Origin: Combretum micranthum | Lineage: Eukaryota; Streptophyta; Magnoliopsida; Myrtales; Combretaceae | DNA: 64,000 nt | Reading direction: 5' to 3' | Assembly: GCA_024138025.1 (NCBI GenBank) | Contig: JAMXBD010002741.1 | Location: forward strand, 1-64,000 | Shown here: positions 47,930 through 59,339 of the stretch, piece after piece | Layout of the letters: the number at the start of each line of letters is the position of its first letter | Position numbering within the stretch: position 1 is the stretch's first letter | Translations under genes and position numbers: made by a program | The notes under the pieces: generated by a model | What the model saw: the letters and a program-made list of their open reading frames with translations, nothing else | What the model was told of the DNA's origin: nothing | Databases searched by the model: none

Positions 47930-48670
47930 TCAAGTAGCAGATGATTTCCGCGGGTCTTCATTATTCCAAGGTTCACCTTCTCTAGGAGCGGTACGGTCTC
48001 CTGTCTCACGTTCTTGTTCTTCTTCTTGACCTTCATCTGAATCTTCCTCAGACTCTTCTTCAGCCTCTACTTTTACTTCTCTCATCTCTTCGTCTCTTAT
48101 CACAGTTCCATCTCTCCTTAGACGTAATACTTCATCCCTTTCCAACTAAATACCCGTGAAAATTAGCGATTGAGTGGACACGTGCGTTGATGATCATAAT
48201 ACTTCCTAGTAAACCTCGTGCCAGTGGAAAGTATTATTGATTTATGCTCTGGTCCATTCTGTATGATCCGTTAATTCATCATGGGCATACACGAGCAATG
48301 GCCCAATTGGGTTCCAAATCCGAAAGTTTGGAAAAGTTCGGTCTCCTTCCCTTTTAAGGACGAATGTCGGCTCTCTCAGCATTGGTCGATTCTCAGCTAT
48401 TACGGCGATATGTTCTACGGCATAGATCATTCCTAGTTCATACCATTTCATCCCTAAGGGATAGTTATGGATGGTCTTAACTACTTCCTTCCATTCTGAG
48501 CTTAATAATCCCTTCCTCCAAATTAGAAACCCTTCTCGGATGGTCTTAGGTTTCCTAGCCAGAGTAAACTCCTCACATAAAACCCTAAGCCTTAAACGAT
48601 AATTTTCCAAAGCTTTAAATGGTCATTTTCTGAAATTTTTAGCTTATAGACGAGCCTCATCTAAGGTAAT
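47930..48670 (-). pseudogene. Element A ORF0: extra frame before gag, with stops
   Basis: A single minus-strand frame from 48670, directly after TAG 48671-48673, to 47930, interrupted by several stops (for example TAA 48242-48244). It opens ITLDEARL, contains ENYRLRLRVLCEEFTLARKP, SSEWKEV, YELGMIYAVEHIAV and FRIWNPIGPLLVYAHDEL, and ends in a strongly acidic tail (KVEAEEESEEDSDEGQEEE). It aligns with element B ORF0 without gaps over the first 145 codons or so, with roughly half the residues the same. As in B, the frame follows a pyrimidine-rich TAG (TTTTTCTCTTTTACATAG) and lacks an ATG. No known domain was recognised. Confidence 0.7.
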
Positions 48671-48798
48671 CTATGTAAAAGAGAAAAAGTTAGAAAAACT
48701 TATTCTACCCATTCTATGTTATTTAGGTCTTTCTTAATTCTATTCTGATTTGTTTTTTCTTAAGTCCAATTCTATAATTATGATTTCTAAATTCTTAA

Positions 48799-48814
48799 CT
48801 ATTCTCTGATACTA
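48799..48814 (-). promoter_or_regulatory. Element A primer binding site (mutated)
   Basis: TAGTATCAGAGAATAG on the minus strand, 8 bp inside the 5' LTR; it is the tRNA-iMet site with three changes. Confidence 0.75.
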
Positions 48815-48822
48815 ATTTAAAC

Positions 48823-51800
48823 TTTCACACCCCAAAAGGGACCTTAAACATAGTAGTCCGCCACACTTAATATTAAAGCTTAAGTATGACAACCTCAGTC
48901 ATTCCCATAAGCTTCGATATTAGGTGTAAGGCGTGCTCTTACAATACTTAGAGGACCACACTTTGAAATATAAAGCTTAAGAAGATATAATAACAAATTA
49001 AGAAATGGAAATCATAATATTCATTCATTAATCAATAATTGTCTTACAAGCCTTAGGGCATTCCCCCGTCAAATTACTAGAATCTATTACAAGAAATTTT
49101 CTATGAAGTCTACATCTAAACTAATGCTAAACTTCACTTAAAAAGTCCTTAACCAAAAAGGGAAATACCTGGCTGCAAGGTCCTCGTGGTCTCAATCATA
49201 AATAGCTAAACTATAAAAGATGTCTATAAGGGTATAAGCTAATAGACTTAATGAGAATTATTTCCATAAGTAAATACTTGAGTAGCAAAAATTCAATCAA
49301 GTTATTTAAGCATCCAAGTGAAATGCAACATACATGTGAGCAAGCAAGGCATATAGTTTTCCGGGACTATATGTTAAATGGATTTACACTCTCCATTTGG
49401 GGTTTGGTGATAAATAATCTCAAAACGAGTGGTTTTAGTTAAGTTATGCTTTCGATCATTACCAACAAGCATTTTAGGTCTACTCGGGTGGAGCGATGCT
49501 TTTGGATTACCACCAAGCATTGGTTTAATTCCATGTTGCCAAGCAATCGCTTTCGATCATTGCCGCCAAGTATTGCTTTCAACTGTATTACTATCCTTTT
49601 TACCTAAGGATAATAACCACGTGCAATGTGACTAACTTTGTGGTATGCATGAATCAATTTATTTAAAATACCATAGCATCATTATAGTCAATTTTAAGGT
49701 GCTCATAGAGTTTCAAACATATCAATTTCTATACTAAGACAAGCAACTCTTTACAATCAATTTCCACCCCGATATTCTTAGTGTTCTTGCATACAACTTT
49801 ACATACATAGTATTTTATCTTTTCTTAATTCTAATGCATCTATACTACAAGCATAATCAAGTAGACAAGTTAAGGAAATAAACTCACGTGGCCATAGTGA
49901 TATTTCTTCTAAATGGATGAGTCGTTCGAACGATCCACTTAGTCAAAATAATCCTCGGGATACGGGTATTCTTCCTCGGGATCACCTAGTCAAGAAAAGT
50001 ACCCATAATGAGTATTTCTAGATAACCCTCTTGAAATTTGACAAAACTATGTCATAAGAACGTCAAAGTTCATATAGAGATAATTCCAACTTAAAATGGC
50101 CATAACTTGGTCATTTTAACTTAGAATTGTGCATATAATATACCATTTTCTACCTATTCGAAAAGATCTATCCATTTCTAAAACTACTTTCATCAAACTA
50201 GCTCATCAAAGCTCCAAAACAGTGGCGATCAGATTCATCACGAAATTTCCCATCCCAAAAGCATTCGTTTCAATCATCAAATCACCAAAAATTGCTTTGA
50301 TAAATACTTAGTTATCTATATAGTTGAGAAATTCCTTTTTATAGCTATATAGCTCATATTTCATGCATGCTCAAGTATTTGTTGTCCAATTAATAATTCT
50401 TTAGTAAAAACAATGTTAGTTATAAGTTTGGAAAAATCATAAATTTACAAGAAATCCTTTTGTAAATCCTTTAAAAACGGATATTTTGATTCTTTTGTTT
50501 TCAAAAGGTATCTTAGGTTTATCTTACTATTTTCTTTGATGACTTTTCTATCAAAAATGAATTTCAATTTTTCCTTTTGAAACTTTCAACACTAGTGTCA
50601 CTTTTCCTATTATTTTTCTATGTATCATTTTGTACTTTTTAAATCTTAGTTTGAAAACTTACTTTCCCGTTTTATATTATGTTTCTAAGGAAAAACATTT
50701 CCGTAACAAGGATTCATCTTCCTTATTTTTGAAAAAAAAAAAATCTATTACTTCTAAAGCTATGGTTTAAGAAGAAGCCTTTCAAAAATGATGATATTTC
50801 CAAAAATCATAATGAGTTCTTTCTAAAGCTTTGAGAAAATAGATTCCTCTTATTAATTCTAAATTTCTTTTAGGACTTTCCTTTAGTGACAAAAATCTCT
50901 TTTGTAAAAAGTATAGTTTGAACTTGGTGGTTTAAGCAACAATATTTATTTTGCATGAATATGAGAATAATAACAAGTAAAATTATAACAACGAAATAAA
51001 TAGCAAAATAATATAAGTCAAGTATTGAGAGTCTTATCTTTGAATCAAAGCTTTCGGATTAAGAAATGGACTAGTCCCAAAAAAGAAAAGAGAAAATGTT
51101 GTTTTGACTTAATAATGATAATTCTAAGACTAGAAAGACTAGTCTTAAAAATAGCATAAAAGTAAATAAATTCCATTGCATGAAAATAAATAAATAACAA
51201 GTGAGCTTATATGCTCTAAAGAATATATATATATACATAAATATATTTAATTAGGTATAGATAAGGAGTAAACAAACTAGCAGCAATAATAAGTGCAAAA
51301 TATAATAACAACATAAAAATAGAGAAATGATTTTTCATGAACAAGAATAATGCATGAACATAGTGTAGCTTCCATAACAATAAGTTTAGGAAATTCACAC
51401 CATGGTCATATAAAGTTACATGATATGGTAGTAAAGATATGGAGAGAAATTTTACCTAAAGAAATGATGGAGTAGTATGTGTAAATGGGTTTTTTGTATA
51501 TGTAGAAGAAAGTTAGGGAGTATTTTGGGATAGTTTTGAGAGAGTATTTGGAGAGAGTTTTGAGAGGAAAATTTTGGAGAGTTTTGGTATTGAATTTGTG
51601 GGTAGATGAAGTGTGAAAGAAATGAAAGAAGAGGGAGGTATTTATAGGAAAATAAGGAGTGAAATTGTATAATTAAAATAAAAAAATTGAAAAAGAAATA
51701 GAGCAAGAAGGAGGGAGAGGGGCGCCGGCCATTTGAGAGAGAGAGGAGAGAGTTTTACTTTTTTTTTTTATATTTTTGTTAATTAAATGTAATCATAAGT

Positions 51801-52336
51801 AAGGGAAATGTGATATAAAGTTATGTGATAGGTAAAAAGTAACGAAAATAGGTATGTGGAGTGTAAGAGTAATTGTTTGAAAAAGTAGAGATAGCTGAAT
51901 AGTGTAATGTAAAGTAGATATGACTAATATAGTACTAGTAGTAAGAAAATACACATATAACTGTAATGTTTGATATTTTGAGTTATCGAAAAATTATAAA
52001 AATGATATTTTTGAAAACATTATATTTTTACGAGTCTAAAGGTATATTCGGAATATTTTTATTATTCCAAGCACTGGGACATATTTTTCGAAAACTGTAT
52101 TCGTTTAGGTTTAAAATGAATTGCGGTTTTACTAATATGATATTTTTTAACTTTCTTATGTTATTATGAACTATTCTATATACTAATCTCTTACTTACTC
52201 ACTTAGGGTTACGAACACAAGATTGCCAAACTTAAACTCGTTACGTCTAACTAAGGTTTTGTTGACTTTAGGGTTTCCGGTTGACCTTCTAATTAGAGTT
52301 TAGGCTTAACGGATCGCAAAACTTCGGGGGTTTATA
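48823..52336 (-). repeat. Element A 5' LTR
   Basis: 3514 bp, the partner of 26014-29524. Both termini have mutated (plus-strand start TTTCACACCCC instead of TGTTATACCCC, and end TTTATA instead of TTTACA). The hairpin is at 50091-50119. Confidence 0.93.
51639..51646 (-). promoter_or_regulatory. Element A 5' LTR TATA box
   Basis: TATAAATA on the sense strand, with the GC patch GGGGCGCCGGCCA (plus reading, 51719-51731) 73 bp upstream. In the partner LTR the patch has lost its CpGs (about 28890-28902). Confidence 0.6.
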
Positions 52337-52341
52337 CGAAC

Positions 52342-52548
52342 TCCATGTTAAATCTTGTGACTTGATTTTTCTCTATCTCTATCTCTTTAAATTACGCATT
52401 ATATCTTTTGTTTAGTTATCCATTGCAAATCTAATTGATTTTTTTATCTGTTATTTTTCAAAGTTATTATTTCGAATTTTTTGGCAAATACTCAATTCAC
52501 CCTCCTCTCCCTCTCGTCCTCCTCTTAAGTATTCCTAGTGTATTTTCA
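52342..52548 (+). repeat. Right part of the old Ty1/copia LTR
   Basis: Continues from 26013 after removal of element A. It has a pyrimidine-rich stretch with CACCCTCCTCTCCCTC and ends TATTTTCA just before the primer site. Confidence 0.6.
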
Positions 52549-52550
52549 AT

Positions 52551-52565
52551 TGTTATCAAAGCTTG
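52551..52565 (+). promoter_or_regulatory. Primer binding site of the old copia element
   Basis: TGTTATCAAAGCTTG, a mutated tRNA-iMet site (TGGTATCAGAGC), 2 bp after the LTR. Confidence 0.65.
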
Positions 52566-52608
52566 TCTGTATTATTTCAGTGCTTAACCACCAAATAGAG
52601 TAAAGATT

Positions 52609-52933
52609 ATGGCTGTAAATACACCACGATTTCTAGAGGGGCAAGCAATAAATAGACATCCACTTCTATGTGGGGTGATTACCATTACTGGAAGCGTAAG
52701 ATGAAATTTTTTTAAAAGCCCAAAACAAATTGATATGGAATGTTATTGAAAATGGGTCTTTTAAAATTGAAGGAAAATCAGAAGCTGATTTTATAGAAAA
52801 TGATTAGATAAAGCTTGATTTAAACAAAATTCCTATGAATATTTTACAATGCGAATAAAACTTAAGTGATTTTAATAGAATTTATATATGTCCTTCTGCA
52901 AAAAAAAATTAGGATGAGCTAGAAAAGACTTAT
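52609..52933 (+). pseudogene. 5' end of old Ty1/copia gag, cut by LTR E
   Basis: Starts ATG 52609 (MAVNTPRFLEGQ). It then drifts through frames with recognisable copia gag steps: a GDYHYWKRKMKFF-like block, IENGSFKIEGKSEADFIEND, NKIPMNIL, SDFNRIYICPSAK and DELEKTY. It stops where LTR E begins at 52934. The pattern (an FNRI block followed by the LEKTY end) is that of the SIRE/TNT1-like gag. The rest of this element lies beyond the window. Confidence 0.65.
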
Positions 52934-53321
52934 AGTAAACCCCCAAAGTTTTACAATCGGTTAAGCTTAAACCCTAATTAGAAGGTCAACTGGAAATCCT
53001 AAAGTCAATAAAACCCTAGTTAGATGCAACCGTTCAAGTCCGGCAATCCCGTGTTCATAACCCTAAGCGAGTAAGTGAGAGATTAGTAAGTAGAATAGTT
53101 TGTAATATTATGAAAAAGCTTAAAAAAAATCAGATTAGTTAAACCGCAGTTCGTTTTGAGCCCGATCGAATACAGTTTTCAAAAATCATGTCTCGGGGCT
53201 CAGAATAGTAAAAATATTCCAAATATTCTGTTAGACTAGTAAGGATATAAGGTTTTCAAAAATGTTAGTTTTATAATTTTTCGGCAACTAAAAATATCAT
53301 ATATCGCAATTATACACGTAT
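52934..53321 (+). repeat. LTR E, first segment (plus orientation)
   Basis: Begins AGTAAACCCCCAAAG, the reverse-orientation counterpart of the element A LTR sense start (TGTAAACCCCCGAAG, first base changed), followed by the same CGGTTAAGCTTAAACC block. The pentamer CTTAT at 52929-52933 would be its target duplication. It is interrupted by LTR C. Confidence 0.82.
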
Positions 53322-56300
53322 TGTCACGCCCCGAGGGATACCCTAAACATGGCAGTCTGTTGTATACAATACTAAAGCCTAGGAATGACTACCTCAGTCA
53401 CGCAAAGGCTTCTATATCATATACAAAGCGTACATCACAACCAAGGGAATGCATCGGAGTAGCGCAATTTATATTGATAATAAATAAGTAATAAGGCAAA
53501 GAGAATACTTATCATAAAACATAAACATATTTCAATTCTGAGGGGCATGTCCCTCTATTGTCTTCAAATAAATATACATCTTAGAATCTCCAAAATACTA
53601 ACATAGAATTTATTACATATAAAGAACCTTACAAAATTACTTCATCTTATGTTTCCATTTCCTTCGTAGAAGCTTAACATCCTTCCATGACTTCCTTAAT
53701 GTCATAATCCTCAATTTAATCCACGGGTGTACTTGTTTCATCAAAATCTATAGGGGTATAAGCTACAACTAGCTTAGTGAGATATTCCTTTTCATTCGCA
53801 CCATATTTTCAAACAAGTTCATTTAGATTTTCACACATATGCTATGCATACAATGCAACAATCACGTAATTACACAAATATATATAGTTATTGGAAACCA
53901 TATATAGAACGGATTTACCCCTCCGTATCAAAGGTTAGGGAATCGGGGTTGAAGATCCTCGATCTTCTACTACTAGTCCCCAGGTCCTCACCCATAGCGT
54001 TCGGTTGGCTCAGCTCCGAACCTAGAGTCGCATTCCCCAGGCGATTTAGATCCTCTAGGAAGGAACATGGCCCGTGTCACCGCACGATCACAGCCAATCC
54101 AACTCTACGCATAGGAGTAGCAACCTTTCGAAAGAGATGTGACTCGATGGATGCTATGTGAGAGCGTTTTATTTTTCTTAAGCCAAACCTTATTAAGATT
54201 TATTTGGGGGTGATCAATCAATTTAGCAAATAATAAGCAGTCATACAAGTAAGTAAGCAAAATTACTTAAACAGGCAGTTTGAAGTTGCGATATTTTTAA
54301 TTCTCATTTCACGCATAAATATAGAATCACATATATACTCATAATCCTGAATTCCCCAAATATATAGCCATTTTTATCTTTTCTTATATACTAATGCTAC
54401 TACTTTATAAGCACAAGCAAGGTAAAGAAATTAAGAGGAATAACTCACTCGTCCATTTCGCGATCTTCTTAGTCATAGTAATTCTTGGATAGTGTAATCT
54501 TGTATCTTTCATTACCTAGATAAAAGAAATACCCGGGATAAGTATTTCATAGAAATTCTACTTGAACTTTCTAATTTTATTTTACTATGTCCGTTAAATT
54601 CGTATAAAATGAAATTCCAATTTAAAATGGCCATAACTTGCTCATTTTAACTCAGAATTTCGCATATAATATACCGTTTTCTACCTATTCGAAAAGATCT
54701 ATCCATTTATAAGGTTATCTTTGTCATATAAGGTCATTTGGATTCTGAAAACGTTGGGTACAGATTTGAAACGAATAATTCTAAACTTTTGCAAATCCAT
54801 TTTCTAACTCAACTTCATTCAAAAATCCTTTAGTAAAAATATAGATATATATATATATATGTATTTGATAAATCCTTTGAGTAAAAAGTATAGTCCTATT
54901 TTATTTTCTTCATTCTTTTTCCAAAAACAAGTAAATTTTCCTTTAACATTTAATTTTGCATAAATTTTACTTCTAGTGATAAAAGATCAAATTTATCAAA
55001 AGTATATTAAGTTGTTTGAAACCCTTTTTATAAATTTGTATTTAGAATCGTTTTTTAGAAAATGAGTCTTATCTTCTTATATTTATTATTTAAAATATAA
55101 GTTTTTGTTTTCTAAAACTTGTTCTTTTATTTCCTTTGAAAAGTATTCTCTTTATTGATAAAATCCATTTTTTTAATCTTATCTTATTTTTATTCTTTGA
55201 AAATGAGTTCCTTCTTTAGGAATTTGAAAACCATTATTTTTCCTAAGTGGGTTTATAACTTTATAGGTTGAATTCATCTTAACTTTGAAAACTAGTCTGT
55301 TTCTTAGCTTTGTTATGGAGTGAAAAAAAGTTAAAATCTTAAGCTTTTTTGTAAAAATTTTGAATATTAACAAATTATTTTACTAAAACTTAGGTTACCA
55401 TAATATACAAAGAAACTATTTATTCCTTATATTTCTTTGGTAAAGTTATCTTTGTTATTTGAGAAAAACTTGAGAAAACTTGTACTATTTTATTTTTATG
55501 TTGTTAATAATAACTTCATTATTTTGTGACAAATCACATAATAGAAAATTTGGTTTTAAGTTCCTTTAGTAAAGTAAAATTCTAATTTCAAATTAGTTGA
55601 GACAATATCATTATGTAGATGCCAGTATTATGAGTATGTAAAATAATAAGAACATAAGAAAGTACTAAAAACAAATAGTAAGCAAGAAAATAAAATATTA
55701 AGTATTAGGAATCTTAGCTTCATCAAAGTATCCCGGTCAAGTATTATAAGCCTTAGCTTCATCAAAGGCCTCCCGGAACTAAGAATGGACTAGTCCCAAA
55801 AGATTAAAGAAAATAAATAAAAGATTGTTTTGACTTGATATGGACAAGTGTAAGACTAGAAAGACTAGTCTTAAAGAAATAGCATGAAATAAATAAATTG
55901 CAAAGCATGAAATTAAATAAATAACAAGTGAGTTTATATGCTCTAAAGATTATATATATATATATAAATATATTAGTTATATATGAACAAGGAATTAGCA
56001 TTATAACAACAATAAAATCAACATAACATAGTAAAATAGGAAGTTTATGTATAAGAACAAAACATGAACATGTTGTTGCTTTTACTACTCATATGAGTTT
56101 CAAAACAACACCATAGTCATGTTAAGTTACATGACATGAGAAAATAAATGGTTGAAAGAAATATTTACCTAAAGTGTTTATGTGGTTTGACGATGGTAGT
56201 GAATGTATGGTTATGTGGTTTATTGAGAAATGGCAGTTGTAGAGAGAAATTTTGTGAGTATTTGGTGAAAGAGAATTTTGGTAGAGGAAAAGTTTATGGA

Positions 56301-57536
56301 GAGTATTTGTGTAGAGAATTTGAGAGAGTTTTGGTAGTGAAATGAATTGTATGAAAGAATGAAGGAAGAATGGGGTATTTATACAATTTTGGAGTGAAAA
56401 TTGGATGTTATTAAATTAATTGAAAAAGAAAATAAATGAGAAGGAAGAGAGAGGGGGAGTGGATGGCAATTGAGGGAGGGAGAGAGAAAATTTGATTAAA
56501 AATTAATTTTAAAAGAAAAGTATAAGAGAAGTTTGATAATATGTGGTGTAGAATTTTTATGGGAAAAGAAAATTGTAAGAAATAGATATGTAGGTGTAAG
56601 AATAGGTAGTAAGAAAAAGTAGAGATAGAGGAATAGTAATGAATAGTAGGAAAGTACTATGAATAGTAAACTAGACAATTAAAGTACCGGTGGTAATAAA
56701 AATACACGTAATAATGCGATATCTGTAATTTTTAGCTACCGAAAAATTCTAAAACTGATATTTTTGAAAACCTTATATTTTTACAAATCTATTGGAATTA
56801 ACGGAATATTTTGCCCATCCAGTGTATCAGGGCACGGTTTTTGAAAATTGATCCCGTTCGGATCCGAAGGATACTAGAATTTTTCGAATCTGATATTTTT
56901 AAGCTTCCTTATATTATTACGAACTATTATCAACAATTATTTTCATTTCGTTTTCTAGGGTTTAAGAGCATGGGATTGCCGGATCTTAAACGCTAGGGTT
57001 TGTTGTAAGCTTTGTTGACCTTTAGGGTTTCGGTTTGACTTCCGGTTTTGTTGAGTTATTCTTAAGATCATATAATTTTGGAGTTTTTTTCGTTTTATAT
57101 TTTTAGCTCGATATCTATGGTTTATCTTATTTTATTTGTGATTATTTAATAGTTTTTAGTTCTTAGGATAATTTAACCGAGTGTAGGGTTATGAGTTGAC
57201 TCAGTTTGACTTTTGGTGAAAATTGAAATTTCTGATTCTGAAGTTTACCGAGGGATTTAAGATCTTATCATTTCGTTGTCGAGCGTTATTTGGATATATT
57301 GTCTTGATTTATGTGTTAAGGAATGGTTAGGTAATTTGATTGATGTACGGATGTGCATTCAACTGATAATTGGATTTTCTATTTTGTTTTTTTAGTGTTC
57401 TCTTTTTCTCAGATTAAGAAATCTCGTTTTTGATCTTATTAAGTTTTAAGTTGGTTCAATTTTTTTAGGGTTTCAATTCCGGCGTTTGACTCTTAGGATT
57501 ATTTTCTAAGAATTATGAAATTTTCAGGGATTTACA
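53322..57536 (-). mobile_element. Solo LTR C
   Basis: 4215 bp, TGTCACGCCCCGAGGG to GGGATTTACA, with perfect CGTAT duplications (53317-53321 and 57537-57541). It aligns in order with the element A LTR: ACCTCAGTCA, AACTCACTCGTCC, the hairpin at 54622-54650, GGACTAGTCCCAAAAG, and the TATA box at 56376. No primer site, gag-pol or second LTR lies between the duplications. It was therefore left by LTR-LTR recombination, or arrived as a single LTR. Confidence 0.88.
56376..56383 (-). promoter_or_regulatory. LTR C TATA box
   Basis: TATAAATA on the sense strand, matching the position in the element A LTRs. Confidence 0.55.
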
Positions 57537-59339
57537 CGTATTTTCTTACTACCGGTACTTTATTTGTCATGTTTACTTTACATTACACTATTTATTACTA
57601 TTCTACACTATTTACCTATCTTTACTTTTTCTTACAACCTACTCTTACAACCATACACTTATTTTCTTACAATTTTCATTTTTAATACAACTTCATATCT
57701 ATCATATCTTACTTTTTATTAACAAAAATACAAAAAAATAAATTTCTCTCCCTCTCTCTCTCTCAAGAATTGCACCGGCCATCACCCCCTCTCTCCTCAA
57801 TTTGTTTCATTTTTCAATTATTTAATTAACACAAATTTTCCTCCACTTTTTTCTATAAATACCACCTCTTCCTTCCATTTCCTTCACACCTTTCATACAC
57901 TACTTTGCTCTCTCAAACTCTCTCCAAGAGTTCTCTCAAAGTTCTCTCTAGTTTAGCTTTCATAGGTAATGCTTCTTTAAGTTTCCTTTATGTTAATTTA
58001 CTTAGTATGAGCATAATATGTGTTTTCTAAACCCATGGAGGTTAAGAAAACAACAATATGTTCATACTTTGTTTTTGTTCATGAAACTATTTTCCTTTAT
58101 GTTGTTTTCATATATATCTAACTAAATCTATCTATGTAGTTATATATATCTTATAGAGCATATAAGCTCCTTTGTTATTGCAATTTATTTACTTTCCTTG
58201 CAATTTATTTATTTACCTTGCAATTTATTTACTTTCAAGTTGTTTTAAGACTAGTATTTCTAGTCTTAGATTTGTCCTCATCAAGTCAAAACAATTTTCT
58301 TTTTCTTTTGGGACTAGTCTATTCTTAGTCCCGGGAAGCTTTGAAAAAGCTAAGGCTTCCAATACTTGACAATCAATATTATGCTTATTTATTTCTTATG
58401 TTCTTTGTCACCTTATCTTATGATATTTTTAGCTTTTATAAACTGCATGATCATATTCATGCATGGTAAATAAGTTATTGTCCAAACAGGAAAATGAATC
58501 TTTTTGATGAAAGAATAAAAATTTGATCAAAGTTCTTCCAAAGACTTAGAAAAATATTTTCAAATAAATTTCTTTTAAAAGTTTATGTAAAACACATCAT
58601 GAAATTTCAAATTATTAAATGTTCCTTAAAGTCTAAAGATATCTCCTTTTCAAATAAAGTCTTGATATATAGATAATAACTTGGTATTATTTTTATCAAT
58701 GTTCTAAACCAAAAGCTAAATAAGTTTTCAAGAAAATCAATTTACAGGGAAAATGAATTTTCAAAGAATAAATTCATCAAGTACTACTAAAGAAAACTTT
58801 TGGAAACTCTATTTTTCAAATCTTATAAATAAATTTAATAAATAACCTCAAAAGACCAAACTATATTTTCAACTCACTTTTAATAAACGCAAGAATCAAA
58901 ATATAGTATATTAGATTTTGATAAATTCAAAAATTTTATAAGTTACTTCACCTCCATAAAGTAAAGTCTAACAAATCCAAATTTTCCAAAACACTAGAAA
59001 AAGGATGTTTTAAGGAAATAAATTAAACAAGAAAACACCTATAGCTTCATGCACAAATTATGAGTATATTTATGTACATAAGGAATTCTTTTAAAAAAAT
59101 ATATATATTTGAGTTTTACTTAGACAAGCCTAAGTAAAAGAAAGATTAGAACTTTTTGTTTTTCAAGGATGGAATTTTCATATTAAATTGTACCCTTCTA
59201 ATCCGAGTCCCGAAGACCTTTTATAGTAAAAGTAACCTTAGAAATGAATAGATTTTTTCGAGTAGGTAGAAAACGACAAATAATATGCGAAATTCCAAGT
59301 TAAAATGAGCAAGTTATGGTCATTTTAAGTTGGAACTTC
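57537..59339 (+). repeat. LTR E, second segment
   Basis: Continues E after LTR C (first five bases are the CGTAT duplication). It contains GCACCGGCCATCACCCC (57771), the TATA box at 57854-57861, the GACTAGTCTATTC block (about 58311), and the hairpin at 59300-59328 reading opposite to the A copies. It breaks off at the insertion of LTR D. Confidence 0.82.
57854..57861 (+). promoter_or_regulatory. LTR E TATA box
   Basis: TATAAATA, about 70 bp after the GC patch; the same arrangement as in the A and B LTRs but on the plus strand. Confidence 0.6.

Larger units (their letters stand above)
26014..52336 (-). mobile_element. Element A: Tekay-like Ty3/gypsy chromovirus split by element B
   Basis: Minus-strand element with LTRs 26014-29524 and 48823-52336 (about 3.5 kb each) and a perfect CGAAC duplication (26009-26013 and 52337-52341). 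Without the 13.1-kb element B it is about 13.2 kb. The minus-strand order is 5' LTR, degenerate tRNA-iMet primer site, an extra frame (ORF0), gag, protease, RT, RNase H, integrase, chromodomain, polypurine tract, 3' LTR. Large LTRs, protein signatures such as [17 protein letters not shown], and a chromodomain of the KVLWRNH type point to the Tekay/Del branch. Many stops make it inactive. Confidence 0.93.
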
